64,000 nucleotides of DNA from CAWCKS01 sp963763485 (GTDB lineage Bacteria > Pseudomonadota > Alphaproteobacteria > Rhizobiales > Xanthobacteraceae): the NCBI GenBank assembly GCA_963763485.1, contig CAVXOW010000003.1, positions 558,001 to 622,000 of the forward strand, in the 5' to 3' direction. Shown in pieces: positions 17,796 through 27,165 of this stretch. A program made the position numbers and the translations under genes. Position 1 is the first letter of the stretch. Each line of letters opens with the position of its first letter. The notes below the pieces were generated by a model that did no database searches, was not told the origin of the DNA, and saw only the letters and a list, made by a program, of their open reading frames with translations.

Positions 17796-19485
17796 CTAGG
17801 CGACGTTTCGAGCTCCCATCGACGCGAGTGCATGCTCATGCTCGTCGAGGAAGCCGAGCAACGCCTGGCGGTATTCGTCATAGCGCGGATGGTCCAGCAA
17901 CAAGCGTCGCGTCCGCGGTCGCGGAATATCCACGTTCATGATCTTGCCGATGTGTGCATTCGGGCCGTTGGTCATCATCACGACGCGATCGGCCAGCAAG
18001 ATCGCCTCGTCGACGTCGTGGGTGACGCAAATCGCGGTGACTTGAGTGCGAGACCAGATCTCCATCAGAACTTCCTGCAGCTGCCATCGCGTGAGCGAAT
18101 CCAGCATGCCAAAGGGTTCGTCGAGCAGGAGCAATTTTGGTTCAAGCGCAAACGCGCGCGCGATTCCGAACTCGCTGCTTCATGCCATTCGAGAGTTCTG
18201 ACGCCGGCTTGTTCATTGCGTCGGCAAGGCCGACCCGATCCAGGTAATAACTTGCAATGTCGTCACGCTCTTGATCGGTCACATGAGGAAAAACGCGCTC
18301 GACGCCGAGTGTGACGTTCTGCTTGGCCGTCAGCCATGGCAACAGCGACGGGGCCTGAAACACGACGGCTCGATCCGGACCGGCCGCAGAAATCTCGGTG
18401 CCGTCGAGAACAATTCCGCCTTTGCTGATGTTGTTGAGACCGGCGATCATCGACAATACCGTCGACTTGCCGCAGCCGGAGTGGCCGATCAGGGAGATGA
18501 ATTCTCCGCGCCGCATTAGCAAATTGAATCCTTCAACGATTGTGAGCGGCCCTTTCGGCGTCGGATAATCCTTGGAAACATTGAAGAACTCGACATAACG
18601 CGTGTCTGGCGGGGCGAGGTTCGGTGTCGGCGCCGAGACCGGCGTCGCGTCGTCAAGTCGAAGAGGCACGACCTTTGGCAGGCTTCGCCGCTGACGGGGA
18701 CCTGCCGATGCGGCGGTCACTCCAACCTCGAACAGGTATTGCGTGATCTCGCCGCGCAAACGTTTTGCCGCGGGATCAAGATCGACGCCCCGCTTGCGCG
18801 GGCGCGGAACATCGATCCGGAATTCGGGGCCGAGTGTTGCATTGGGACCCGGCTCAAGTGCAATGACCCGATCCGCGAGCAATACGGCTTCGTCGACATC
18901 ATTGGTGATCAGGACGACCGTTTTCTTCTCGCGCGACCAGATCGATTCGATTTCGCCTTGCAGCTTGGCGCGCGTGAGCGCATCGAGCGCCGACAGCGGT
19001 TCGTCAAGCAGCAAGACATCGGGACGCATGGCCAGCGCACGCGCCACTGCAACGCGTTGACGCATTCCGCCCGACAACTCGGTAGGCTTGCGATTTCGGG
19101 CATGGTTCAACCCGACCATGTCGACGTAGTACATGGTGCGAGCCGCTCGTTCCTTGGCGCCCGATGTGGGTGCGACGGCGTCGACGGCAAGCCGTACGTT
19201 CTTCTCGACCGAAAGCCACGGCATCAGCGAATAGCTCTGAAACACGACGCTTCGCTCGGGCCCAGGTTCCCTGACCGGCGCGCCACGGAACAAGACCTCG
19301 CCGCTGTCCGGCGCGACAAGACCCGCCATCAGGTTGATTAGCGTTGTCTTGCCTGACCCGGAAAACCCGACAATTGCCAGAAATTCTCCCTCTTCGACCT
19401 GGAGCGAGACGTCGCGCAGGACGTCTGTGCGCGCTGCGGCGCTGCCATAACCTTTGCTGACCGATCGCAGTTCAAGCAGAGCCAT
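17796..19485 (-). CDS. nrtC: Nitrate ABC transporter ATPase, two fused nucleotide-binding domains (frameshifted)
   Basis: About 560 residues carry two complete ATPase domains. The first has Walker A GFSGSGKTT, signature LSGGMRQR and Walker B VLLLDEP. The second has Walker A GHSGCGKST and signature LSNGMKQRV. One extra base near 18167 breaks the frame just after the second signature; the neighbouring frame then reads FGIARAFALE, LLLLDEPFGMLDSL and the D-loop/H-loop region to the stop at 17796. The fusion corresponds to NrtC plus NrtD of cyanobacteria but without the NrtA-like sensor domain. The ATG at 19485 lies 7 bases after nrtB. Confidence 0.85.
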
Positions 19486-19492
19486 GTTCAGA

Positions 19493-20588
19493 TCATCGGT
19501 TAGGGTCATAGGTGATGGCGGTTTGGACAGCGAGCATCAGCCGGTCCAACACAAAGCCGATGATCCCGATGGTCAGGATCGCAACGATGATTTTCGCCAG
19601 AGACTCCGACGAGCCATTCTGGAATTCGTCCCAAACAAACTTTCCGAGACCCGGATTCTGCGCCAGCATCTCGGCCGCAATCAGCACCATCCAGCCGACA
19701 CCGAGTGACAGCCGAAGCCCGGTGAAGATGAAGGGCAGCGCCGACGGGATGACGAGCCGCGTGATCTTGGTGCGCCAGGTCAGGCGCAGGACGCGGCCGA
19801 CGTTCAGCAAATCCTTGTCGATCGATGCGACGCCAATTGCGCTGTTGATCAGCGTTGGCCAGAGCGAGCAAAGCGTCACGGTGACCGCGGAGATCAGGAA
19901 GGATTTTGGCAACAGCGGGTCATCAGAGACATAAAGCGCGCTCACGACCATTGTTACGATCGGCAGCCAGGCCAAAGGCGACACTGGCTTGAACACCTGG
20001 ATCAGGGGATTAAGTGCGGCGTTGAACGAGACGAACAGGCCGCAGAGGATTCCGAGAGGCACCGCGACAAGTGTCGCAAACAGGAAGCCCGTGAACACGG
20101 TTTCCAGGCTGGTGGCGATCTGATCGAGGAAGGTCGGTTTGCCGGTGTAAGGCCTGATCTTGACCTGCGCGTTCGGGTCCGCGGTGCGAATTTCCGTGTT
20201 GCGCTTTTCCTGGCGCTCGAAGAAAGCGCGTTGCTTGGCGCGCTCCGCCAAATGATCCGCCCACAAATTTGACGCCTGCTGCCACACCTGCTGGGGCCCC
20301 GGCAAACCGCCAAGACTGGTGTGAACCTTCGGCGCCAGCCAGGCCCATGCTGAAAGGAACAGGCCAATTGCGACCAATGGAATGCCAAGCTGCTTCCACA
20401 GCGTCTTGGCATTTTGCTTCCGATCGTCTCCGATCAGAACCAGGGTCAGCGTAACGAGCCAGCCGAAGCCGACGATATTCAAGAACTTTGCGAGATGGTG
20501 ACCGAAGCCGGCGACAAGCTGTCGCCAGTCAAGGCGATGCGTCGCGGCCTTCGAGGTGGTGCTCTACCAGATCAGACGCGACAGACAT
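19493..20588 (-). CDS. nrtB: Nitrate ABC transporter permease (N-terminal frameshift)
   Basis: A BPD-type permease of about 365 residues with six or so membrane helices and the EAA-like loop GVASIDKDLLNVGRVLRL. The gene most likely starts at the ATG at 20588, which overlaps the nrtA stop as TGATG and begins MSVASDLVE. One extra base near 20550 then shifts to the frame reading TSKAATHRLDWRQLVAGFG, which runs unbroken through the permease. The continuity of both parts supports a single-base event rather than a TTG start at 20482. It works with NrtA and NrtC in nitrate import across the inner membrane. Confidence 0.83.
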
Positions 20589-22030
20589 CAGTTCGACACC
20601 ACATTTGTTCCGGAGACGTGATCGTTGCCCTTCAAACCGATCTTGAGAGATTCGATGTAGGCGTTGGGCTTGCGCGCGTCGTAAGTAATGCCGTCGATGA
20701 ATTCGCTGGTCGGCGCGCGGAAGCCGTCGCTGTCAAACGGGAAGTCTTGCTTGTTCGCCTTGCCGGCATCGACCAGCGCTTTGGCTGCGACCACGTAGAG
20801 GTCGGGGCGATAAACGCTCTTGGCGGTCTCGGTGTACCAGCTATCGCTCTTGGCTTCGGCGAGCTGGCCCCATCGTCGCATCTGCGTGAGATACCAGATC
20901 GCATCGGAGTAGTACGGATAGGTCGCAAAGTAGCGGAAGAAGACGTTGAAATCCGGAACCGGGCGTTTGTCGCCCTTCTCGTATTCGAAAGTGCCGGTCA
21001 TCGAATTGGCAATCACCTTGGCGTCGGCGCCGACATACTCCGGTCGTGCCAGGATCTGCACCGCCTTCTCGCGATTGGCGTTGCCGTTTTCGTCGAGCCA
21101 CATCCCGGCGCGGATCATCGCTTTGGTGATCGCGATCACGGTGTTCGGATATTTGCTCGCGAAATCGGCGGTCATCCCGAACACCTTTTCCGGATTGTTC
21201 TTCCAGATCTCGTAGTCGGTGATGACAGGAACCCCGATGCCTTTGAACACGGCTTGCTGATTCCACGGCTCGCCGACGCAGTATCCAAGGATCGTGCCGG
21301 CCTCCATCGTCGACGGCATTTGCGGCGGGGGCGTTACCGACAGCAGCGCGTCGCCGAGAATTTGGCCCGAGGTGTCGGTCGGCGAATAGAAGCCGGGATT
21401 GATTCCGCCCGAGGCGAGCCAATAGCGGAGCTCGTAATTGTGCGTCGAGAGCGGAAAGACCATGCCGAGATTGAACGGCTTGCCCTCCGCCTTGTACTTG
21501 TCGACGACCTTTTTCAGGACATCGGCTTTGATCGGGTGAATTGGCTTGCCGTCCGACCCCTTTGCAATAAAGGGAAGCATCTCCGCCCACACTGCGTTGG
21601 ACACCGTGATGCCGTTGCCATTGAGGTCCATCGACAACGGCGTGATCACATGCGCCTTGGTGCCGATGCCGATCGTTGCGCCGATCGGCTGGCCGGCGAG
21701 CATGTGCGCGCCATCGAGTTCGCCGGTGATGACGCGATCGAGCAGCACCTTCCAGTTTGCTTGCGGCTCGGCCGTGACGAACAGCCCTTCATCTTCAAAG
21801 AAGCCAAGCTCCTTTGCGACGGCGATAGGCGCCATGTCGGTGAGCTTGATGAAGCCGAATTTGAGATCCGATTTTTCCGGTTGAAGCGCCGATCCCTCGG
21901 CGAGCGCGCGCGACGGAAAGTTTGCCTTGATTGCGGCGAGCAGCGCCGCGGTCCCGGCGCTGGCTTTCAGGATCTGCCGTCGGCTCAATCCGCTCGATCG
22001 CTTTCCGTGCTTCGCCTTCGAAGTCGTCAT
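20588..22030 (-). CDS. nrtA: Nitrate-binding protein of the NrtABC transporter
   Basis: A 480-residue periplasmic solute-binding protein. Its twin-arginine signal (SRRQILKASAG) follows a basic N-terminus. NrtA/CmpA family signatures include KFGFIKLTDMAPIAVAKELG, LDGAHMLAGQP, PLSTHNYELRYWLASGG and GYCVGEPWNQQAVF, which line the nitrate site. The ATG at 22030 has a GAGGGA site; the open frame extends 25 codons further but without a start signal. It heads the operon after a 155-base leader with hairpins and a sigma-54-like promoter. Confidence 0.9.
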   Translation of the reverse strand: MTTSKAKHGKRSSGLSRRQILKASAGTAALLAAIKANFPSRALAEGSALQPEKSDLKFGFIKLTDMAPIAVAKELGFFEDEGLFVTAEPQANWKVLLDRVITGELDGAHMLAGQPIGATIGIGTKAHVITPLSMDLNGNGITVSNAVWAEMLPFIAKGSDGKPIHPIKADVLKKVVDKYKAEGKPFNLGMVFPLSTHNYELRYWLASGGINPGFYSPTDTSGQILGDALLSVTPPPQMPSTMEAGTILGYCVGEPWNQQAVFKGIGVPVITDYEIWKNNPEKVFGMTADFASKYPNTVIAITKAMIRAGMWLDENGNANREKAVQILARPEYVGADAKVIANSMTGTFEYEKGDKRPVPDFNVFFRYFATYPYYSDAIWYLTQMRRWGQLAEAKSDSWYTETAKSVYRPDLYVVAAKALVDAGKANKQDFPFDSDGFRAPTSEFIDGITYDARKPNAYIESLKIGLKGNDHVSGTNVVSN

Positions 22031-22083
22031 CTCAATCCCTCGGCGCCGGCTGTGGCGCGTTCGATGTCTCGTGTCCGAAAATG

Positions 22084-22140
22084 AAAAGCCGCCTCCGTGA
22101 GGCACGCGCGCGTACGCGGTTCCCTCCCGTTAGCGGCTTT
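22084..22140 (-). terminator. Leader terminator upstream of nrtA
   Basis: On the minus strand AAAGCCGC (22140-22133) pairs with GCGGCTTTT (22092-22084), the latter followed by CATTTT. It lies between the promoter and the nrtA start. Its 5' arm overlaps the second ANTAR-type hairpin (22122-22136), as expected of an antitermination switch. Confidence 0.55.
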
Positions 22141-22162
22141 GCTGTCGATCCTTCGTTGGACC
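22122..22162 (-). promoter_or_regulatory. Candidate NasT (ANTAR) RNA target, two hexaloop hairpins
   Basis: Hairpin 1 (22162-22147) is GGTCC-AACGAA-GGATC. Hairpin 2 (22136-22122) is CC(G)CT-AACGGG-AGGG with one bulged base. Both six-base loops have A at position 1 and G at position 4, the rule known for ANTAR-protein RNA targets. The second hairpin occludes the 5' arm of the downstream terminator. NasT, an ANTAR protein, is encoded 4.4 kb away. Confidence 0.55.
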
Positions 22163-22197
22163 TGGGGGAACGTCACCGCTCCCACAGCTCCTCCTTA

Positions 22198-22213
22198 TTC
22201 AAGCGGCGTGCCA
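22198..22213 (-). promoter_or_regulatory. Sigma-54-type promoter of nrtA operon
   Basis: TGGCACG-CCGC-TTGAA on the minus strand, within a 20-base block identical to that before the nitrite operon (17105-17124). The predicted transcription start is near 22187, giving a leader of about 157 bases. The -12 C of the consensus is replaced by A. Confidence 0.55.
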
Positions 22214-22348
22214 TCTTCGAAAAACTCAAAAAGCACTTGATTTACAATGATTTGATGAAATGAGCGATTCGCGCGAAGGAGCGGCGTTCGCCTTTATCGC
22301 TTGCAGCTTGCCGCGGATATATGCAGCGCACAAAAATCAGGCGGCGGG

Positions 22349-23827
22349 TTAACGCGACCCCGCGCGCGCCTCTTTCGCGATGAGCGTGGCGAGCTTTGCC
22401 GCCGCCGGCACGATCAGCTGACGCGGAAATCCGCTGAAGCCGAGCATCAAGCCGGCGCGCGGTTTTGCGCCTCGGTAGAAGCGGCTGATGGCGCGAACCA
22501 TGATGCCCTCGCGCTGCGCGGCAGCCTCGATCGCGAGATCGGATAATCCGCCACGCAAGTAAGCGACGAGATGCATGCCCTGGTCGGGCACGGCGACCTC
22601 GAGCCAATCGGATGCGCGCTTCTCCAGCGTCGTCGCCAGCGCGTCGCGCTGCTCGCGATAGAGATGCCGCATGCGCCGGATGTGCGCGGCGAAGTGACCC
22701 TGCTGCATGAACTCGGCGGTGACCGTCTGCTGCAAAGTCGGCGGCTGCCGGTCGATCAGATAGCGCGCGCCAACGAACGCCTGCAGCAACGCAGGCGGCA
22801 CGACCACGTAGCCGATACGCAATCCGGGAAACAGCGCCTTGTTGAGCGTGCCGACATAGATCACGCGTTCGGTATCATCGAGGCCCTGCAGCGAAGCCAG
22901 CGGTGGGCCGGAGTAACGAAACTCGCTGGTGTAGTCGTCCTCGATGACGAAGGCATCCCTCTTGCGCGCCCATGCCAGCAGTTCGAGCCGCCGCGCCATC
23001 GACAGCGCAACGCCGGTCGGAAACTGGTGCGAAGGCGTGACGAACGCAGCGCGCGCCCGCGGCGCGGCGCGACGGCCGGCGCTGACGAGCAGTCCCTGGG
23101 CATCGACCGGAATCGGATGCGGCTTCACCTTGGCGAGCTCGAGCTGCGCATAGGTCAAGGGGTAACCCGGATCTTCGACCCAGACGTCGTCGCCGGGCTC
23201 GAGCAGCACGCGGATCGCGATGTCGATGGCCTGCTGTGTCCCCGCAGTGACGATGATTTGTCCGGGTTCGCAGCGCACCGCGCGCGCCGCGCGCAGGTAG
23301 TCGCAAATGCTTTGCCTGAGCTCGATCAGGCCGGCGGGATCGCTATAGCCGAGTGCATTGGCGCCTAAAATGCGCACCGCGCGATGGGTCAGCGTCCGCC
23401 AGGTCTCGGCGGTGCGCGCATCGATCAGAGTCCGGCCGGTGTTGAACGGCCGCGGCTCGCTTTGCGCCGACGAGCGCTCGAAGTCGGTGAAAGCGCGCGC
23501 GGCGATCGGGACGCTGCGCTTTGCGGCACGCGGTGTCGCCGGGCGCGAAGCAAGACCGTCGAGTTCGCCCGAGATGAACGTCCCGGAGCCGCGCCGACTC
23601 TCGATATAGCCTTCCGCCAGAAGATGTTCGTAAGCGGCAACTACAGAGGTGCGCGCGACGCCAAGTTGCGAGGCCATCTCGCGTGACGACGGCACCCGGG
23701 TGCCCGGACCAAGCGCGCCCGACAGCACAGCCGCGCGCACCTGCTTGTAGATCTGGCGTGTCAGCGGTGTGTCGCTGCCGCGATCGAGTTGCCAGGCATA
23801 GAGGTCGGCCCAACCGGGTGATGGCAT
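22349..23827 (-). CDS. MocR/PdxR-type GntR-aminotransferase regulator
   Basis: A 492-residue fusion of an N-terminal GntR winged helix (residues about 15-80: LTRQIYKQVRAAVLSGALGPG, SREMASQLGVARTSVVAAYE) with a class I aminotransferase-like domain. The PLP lysine lies in YVGTLNKALFPGLRIGYVV and the AFVIEDDYTSEFRY segment is present. Such regulators usually control vitamin B6, GABA, taurine or similar amine genes from a divergent promoter. Here the divergent partner is an uncharacterised nitroreductase-like gene 112 bases away, the likely target. Operator-like repeats lie between them. Confidence 0.88.
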   Translation of the reverse strand: MPSPGWADLYAWQLDRGSDTPLTRQIYKQVRAAVLSGALGPGTRVPSSREMASQLGVARTSVVAAYEHLLAEGYIESRRGSGTFISGELDGLASRPATPRAAKRSVPIAARAFTDFERSSAQSEPRPFNTGRTLIDARTAETWRTLTHRAVRILGANALGYSDPAGLIELRQSICDYLRAARAVRCEPGQIIVTAGTQQAIDIAIRVLLEPGDDVWVEDPGYPLTYAQLELAKVKPHPIPVDAQGLLVSAGRRAAPRARAAFVTPSHQFPTGVALSMARRLELLAWARKRDAFVIEDDYTSEFRYSGPPLASLQGLDDTERVIYVGTLNKALFPGLRIGYVVVPPALLQAFVGARYLIDRQPPTLQQTVTAEFMQQGHFAAHIRRMRHLYREQRDALATTLEKRASDWLEVAVPDQGMHLVAYLRGGLSDLAIEAAAQREGIMVRAISRFYRGAKPRAGLMLGFSGFPRQLIVPAAAKLATLIAKEARAGSR

Positions 23828-23841
23828 TGCAAGACGTTTCT

Positions 23842-23888
23842 AAAGTGGACTTATCTAGTCGTGCAAAGTGGACCAAATGTACGGTCCA
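23842..23888. promoter_or_regulatory. Candidate MocR operator repeats
   Basis: AAAGTGGAC occurs as a direct repeat at 23842-23850 and 23865-23873 (23-base offset, about two helical turns). The second copy extends into the inverted repeat TGGACC (23869-23874) with GGTCCA (23883-23888). MocR proteins are known to bind direct and inverted repeats in divergent promoters. All copies lie between the regulator and its divergent neighbour. Confidence 0.5.
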
Positions 23889-23938
23889 GTCAAAGGCTAT
23901 GTCGGCTGAAGCGCGATCACGCCAGCGAGGACATCACT

Positions 23939-25195
23939 GTGACGACGACGCAAAACGAGTTGCTTGATGCGGTCTGGAGCTATCCGTTGTTTGAAGCGAT
24001 CTACGGCCGGCGCTCGCGGCGGTTCGGCCTCGGCTTCGAAATGCCGGAAGGTCCGTTCCGCTATAGATCCACTCACGCGCCAGTCCCTCTCACCGAATTC
24101 GAGGAGGCGCTGCTGGTCGGCGCCGGCGCTGGCTTTTCAGGCCTCGCGTTCTGGGATCTGCCGACGCCGCCGCCCTACCCGCGTCGCAGCGGGCGCACGT
24201 TTGCGACCACGCGCGGCGGCGGCCACACCAAGCTGTTCTTCACCAACGACGAGGGATTTTACGTTCTCGACGACGAGGTCAGCGCGACGAAGCTGCGCGA
24301 GATCGAGACGTCAGGCGAGCGCGAGAAGATCCTGACCTCTTATCGCGCTCAGCGCCGCGAGCTCGGCCGCGGCCGCCTCGACATTCCGCGCCGGGCGCCG
24401 ACCTTGAGCGCGCATGATCATTGGGACTCGAACCGGCCCGGCTCGACGCTGTTTTTACCGGTGTGCGATGTCAGTGCCTCGTTGATCTCGCTGATCGCCC
24501 AGTTCGTCGATCCCGCGCTGCGCCGCTATGCGCCTGATGGTCGCGGCTTCAACATCGTCGATGACCGTCACGGCAATCGTCCGGCCGGCACCGAACGCTG
24601 GCTGAACAGCGGCTTCCTCGATGCCGAGCGGCTGCTGCCGCTGTCGCTCGTCGAGCGGCAGGCCTGCTACTACATCTTCAGCGAACCCGCCGCGATCTGC
24701 CAGAACATGTTTCTTGCAACGGAAGCGCTGGGTCTCGGCGGCTGGAAGCATTGCGGCTTCCTGTCGCTGGAAATTCTCGAGCGTATGGGCTTTCGTATCG
24801 CGGTTTCGAGCAGCACGTTGCCGCGCAATCCGACCGGACTCGATGGTGTGTTCGCGGCAAGCTGCCCGCCCTACCACGCCAGCATGGACGCGGCAGTCGA
24901 CGCCGTGTTGATGCCGCGGCGCGACCTCTCGCCAAAACCTGTGCCGCACAAGATGTCGGAGGCCGAGCACCGCGCCGGCGCCATCAAGTTCAGCGACGAA
25001 GGCCTCGCCTGCACCAAGGCGATCTGCAACTACATCTTCGACACGTATGGGCGCTTCCCCGGTAGCATTGATGCCATGCACCTGATATGGGCGTTCCAGG
25101 CCCACCACATCGATACCGACTATTACGACCGGTTCTTCGGCCCCGGCTCATATGGCCCGACCCATGCCGCTCACATGGCCGCGTGGCACCGCTGA
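23939..25195 (+). CDS. Nitroreductase-like protein of unknown function
   Basis: A 418-residue soluble protein started at the GTG at 23939, 8 bases after AGCGAGGA. Its N-terminus has the RRSRRFG pattern and PLTEFEEALLVGAGAGFSG, which resemble FMN-binding nitroreductase/SagB-like proteins. GRTFATTRGGGHTKLFF replaces the usual flavin-site loop. The C-terminal half has conserved-looking Cys/His residues (FAASCPPYHASMD, AFQAHHIDTDYYDRF). I know no characterised homologue. Its divergent MocR regulator suggests a role with an amine or a B6-type cofactor. The fold call is moderate and the function unknown. Confidence 0.55.
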   Translation: MTTTQNELLDAVWSYPLFEAIYGRRSRRFGLGFEMPEGPFRYRSTHAPVPLTEFEEALLVGAGAGFSGLAFWDLPTPPPYPRRSGRTFATTRGGGHTKLFFTNDEGFYVLDDEVSATKLREIETSGEREKILTSYRAQRRELGRGRLDIPRRAPTLSAHDHWDSNRPGSTLFLPVCDVSASLISLIAQFVDPALRRYAPDGRGFNIVDDRHGNRPAGTERWLNSGFLDAERLLPLSLVERQACYYIFSEPAAICQNMFLATEALGLGGWKHCGFLSLEILERMGFRIAVSSSTLPRNPTGLDGVFAASCPPYHASMDAAVDAVLMPRRDLSPKPVPHKMSEAEHRAGAIKFSDEGLACTKAICNYIFDTYGRFPGSIDAMHLIWAFQAHHIDTDYYDRFFGPGSYGPTHAAHMAAWHR

Positions 25196-25213
25196 CGCGA
25201 CAATCCGGCGACG

Positions 25214-26398
25214 CTAGCGTCGTCGGATTGGAAAAGCGTTCACGTACGCGTCGATCTCAGCGGGATCGAACGCCGGCCCGTCGAATGCACCGATGTGATC
25301 TGAGGGCAGCGACGTAACGGCGCTCGAACTCTTCACGGCCCGCTCGAACAGATCAGGACGGTACACGCCCATCGCCAGCGCCGCCTTGTCCTTCGACAGC
25401 GTGGTTTGGCCCCAACGCACCATCTGGGCATAGAGCCACGCCGCCTGCACGGGATCAGGGCGGGTCGCGCCGTTCCGGCCGACCAGCATGTAATCTGGAT
25501 GCGCGCGCACCGTCCCGTCCTGGGCGACCTTCAGCCGCCCCTCCAACGTTCGCATGATGACATCCGCTTCGACACCAATGCGGTCCGGCTTTGCGAGCAG
25601 GGCAGCGACCTCGCGATGATTGCCCGGCACTTCGATGAAATCGGCTGCCTTTTGCAGCGCCCTGATCAGCCCCATCAAAGCGTCCGCATTCCTGGCGGCC
25701 CAAGCCTCGCGCACGGCAAAAACCTTCTCGGCACCGCGAGCAAGAATGTCGGCCGAGAAATGTAGAATTCGGCCAACGCCGAGATCGACCGCGACCGAAT
25801 TCCACGGTGCGCCGACGCAGAACCCGTCAACGTGGCCGTTGGCGAGGCTCTCTACCATGAACGGCGGCGGCAGCACGACGAGATGGACATCCTCATCGGG
25901 ATCCACGCCGCCGGCAGCCATCCAGAAGCGAAGTTGATAGTTGTGCGTCGAGAACGGGAACGTCATCCCGAGCGTCAATGGCTCCTGCCCCGCCCTGCGC
26001 CGCGCGGCGACGACACGGGCCAGTGCCTTCGCACTAACCAGCGGATTTTCGAGATCAGCCTCCGCGACCGAAGCCATCTGCGCGTAAAGCGCAGGCGACA
26101 CAGTGATGGCGTTGCCGTTGAGCCCCAGGTTGAACGGTGCCACGATCGGGACTTTAACGTGGCCGATGCCGAGCGAGGACGCGATCGCAACGGGCGCCAA
26201 AAGGTGCGCCGCATCGAACAGGCCGAGATTGAGCTTGTCGCGCACGTTCGACCACGACACTTCACGGATCAGCGCGACCTCGACCCCCTCCGCCGCGACA
26301 AAGCCCTTGTCGACCGCGATCAAGAGCGCCGCGGCGTCGGCAAGTGGAATGAAGCCGATCCGCAGTGCGCCGGACCGGCTCTGACCGACGTCGCTCAT
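25214..26398 (-). CDS. nasS: NasS, nitrate/nitrite sensor protein
   Basis: A 394-residue relative of NrtA (LRIGFIPLADAAALLIAVDKG, FPFSTHNYQLRFWMAAGG, VDGFCVGAPWNSVAV) that lacks any export signal, which is the hallmark of NasS. It is known to bind NasT in the cytoplasm without nitrate/nitrite and to release it when the anion is bound. The start overlaps the nasT stop as ATGA (26395-26398), so the two proteins are made together. It lies 3.2 kb from nrtA, separated by the MocR pair. It could be confused with a second NrtA, but the missing signal peptide and the nasT partner argue against that. Confidence 0.88.
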   Translation of the reverse strand: MSDVGQSRSGALRIGFIPLADAAALLIAVDKGFVAAEGVEVALIREVSWSNVRDKLNLGLFDAAHLLAPVAIASSLGIGHVKVPIVAPFNLGLNGNAITVSPALYAQMASVAEADLENPLVSAKALARVVAARRRAGQEPLTLGMTFPFSTHNYQLRFWMAAGGVDPDEDVHLVVLPPPFMVESLANGHVDGFCVGAPWNSVAVDLGVGRILHFSADILARGAEKVFAVREAWAARNADALMGLIRALQKAADFIEVPGNHREVAALLAKPDRIGVEADVIMRTLEGRLKVAQDGTVRAHPDYMLVGRNGATRPDPVQAAWLYAQMVRWGQTTLSKDKAALAMGVYRPDLFERAVKSSSAVTSLPSDHIGAFDGPAFDPAEIDAYVNAFPIRRR

Positions 26399-26985
26399 TT
26401 CAACAAATCCGACGCCGTGATGATCGATTGCGCGATCTCGGCAATTTTCTTCTTCTCGCGCATCGCCGTTGAGCGCATCAACACATACGCCTCCTCTTCA
26501 TTGAGGTTCTTCACTTTCATAAGTATGCCCTTGGCGCGGTCGATGACTTTGCGTTCCTCGAGCGCCGACTTGGTCCGGTCCAGTTCGTCCTGCAGCTTGG
26601 CGAACGCATTGAAGCGCGAGATGCAGAGGTCGATGATCGACTTGATGCGCTCTTTCTTCAGCCCGTCGACGATATAGGCGGAGACACCGGCATCGACCGA
26701 GGCCTGGATCGAGGCCGTATCGCTCTGGTCGACGAACATTGCGGTTGGCCGGCGCACCGCGCGGCTGACCTGGAACATCTGCTCAAGCATGTCGCGGCGC
26801 GGATTTTCCAGATCGATCACAATGACGTCGGGGTCGATCTTGTAGATCGTCGCCAGCAGGTTCGTCATCTCGCTGATGTGATGGACCGCGGTGTAGCCGG
26901 CGTCGCGCAGGCCGTCTTCGAGGATCGCGGCCCGGATCGGACTCTCATCCACGATCACGATTTTGACGGGCGAATCCGGCGCCAT
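26395..26985 (-). CDS. nasT: NasT, ANTAR-domain antitermination regulator
   Basis: A 196-residue protein with an N-terminal receiver-like domain (KIVIVDESPIRAAILEDGL, DPDVIVIDLENPRRD) and a C-terminal ANTAR RNA-binding domain (LEERKVIDRAKGILMKVKNL, NEEEAYVLMRSTAM). It binds paired hexaloop hairpins in leader RNA and prevents terminator formation. Its probable target is the nrtA leader at 22084-22162, and possibly the nitrite operon leader. It is first in a two-gene unit with nasS. Confidence 0.9.
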   Translation of the reverse strand: MAPDSPVKIVIVDESPIRAAILEDGLRDAGYTAVHHISEMTNLLATIYKIDPDVIVIDLENPRRDMLEQMFQVSRAVRRPTAMFVDQSDTASIQASVDAGVSAYIVDGLKKERIKSIIDLCISRFNAFAKLQDELDRTKSALEERKVIDRAKGILMKVKNLNEEEAYVLMRSTAMREKKKIAEIAQSIITASDLLK

Positions 26986-27165
26986 TCTGTAAAGCCTGTC
27001 AGCCGGAGGTCCGGCACATCATCGTCCCATGAATCGGCCCGTCGGCGGCGACGGATGATCCAGGTCTTTCAATTCAGCCGTCAGACGCCGGCGCTGGCGG
27101 ACGGAAAGCCTTGAAATCGCTTGTTATCAAGGCTAGCTGCTGCAGTTCTAGCTGGACCATGATGG

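Noticed and set aside
20414..22084. 556-codon plus-strand frame opposite nrtA
   Set aside because: nrtA has a Tat signal and family motifs. The long opposite frame reflects high GC at third codon positions.
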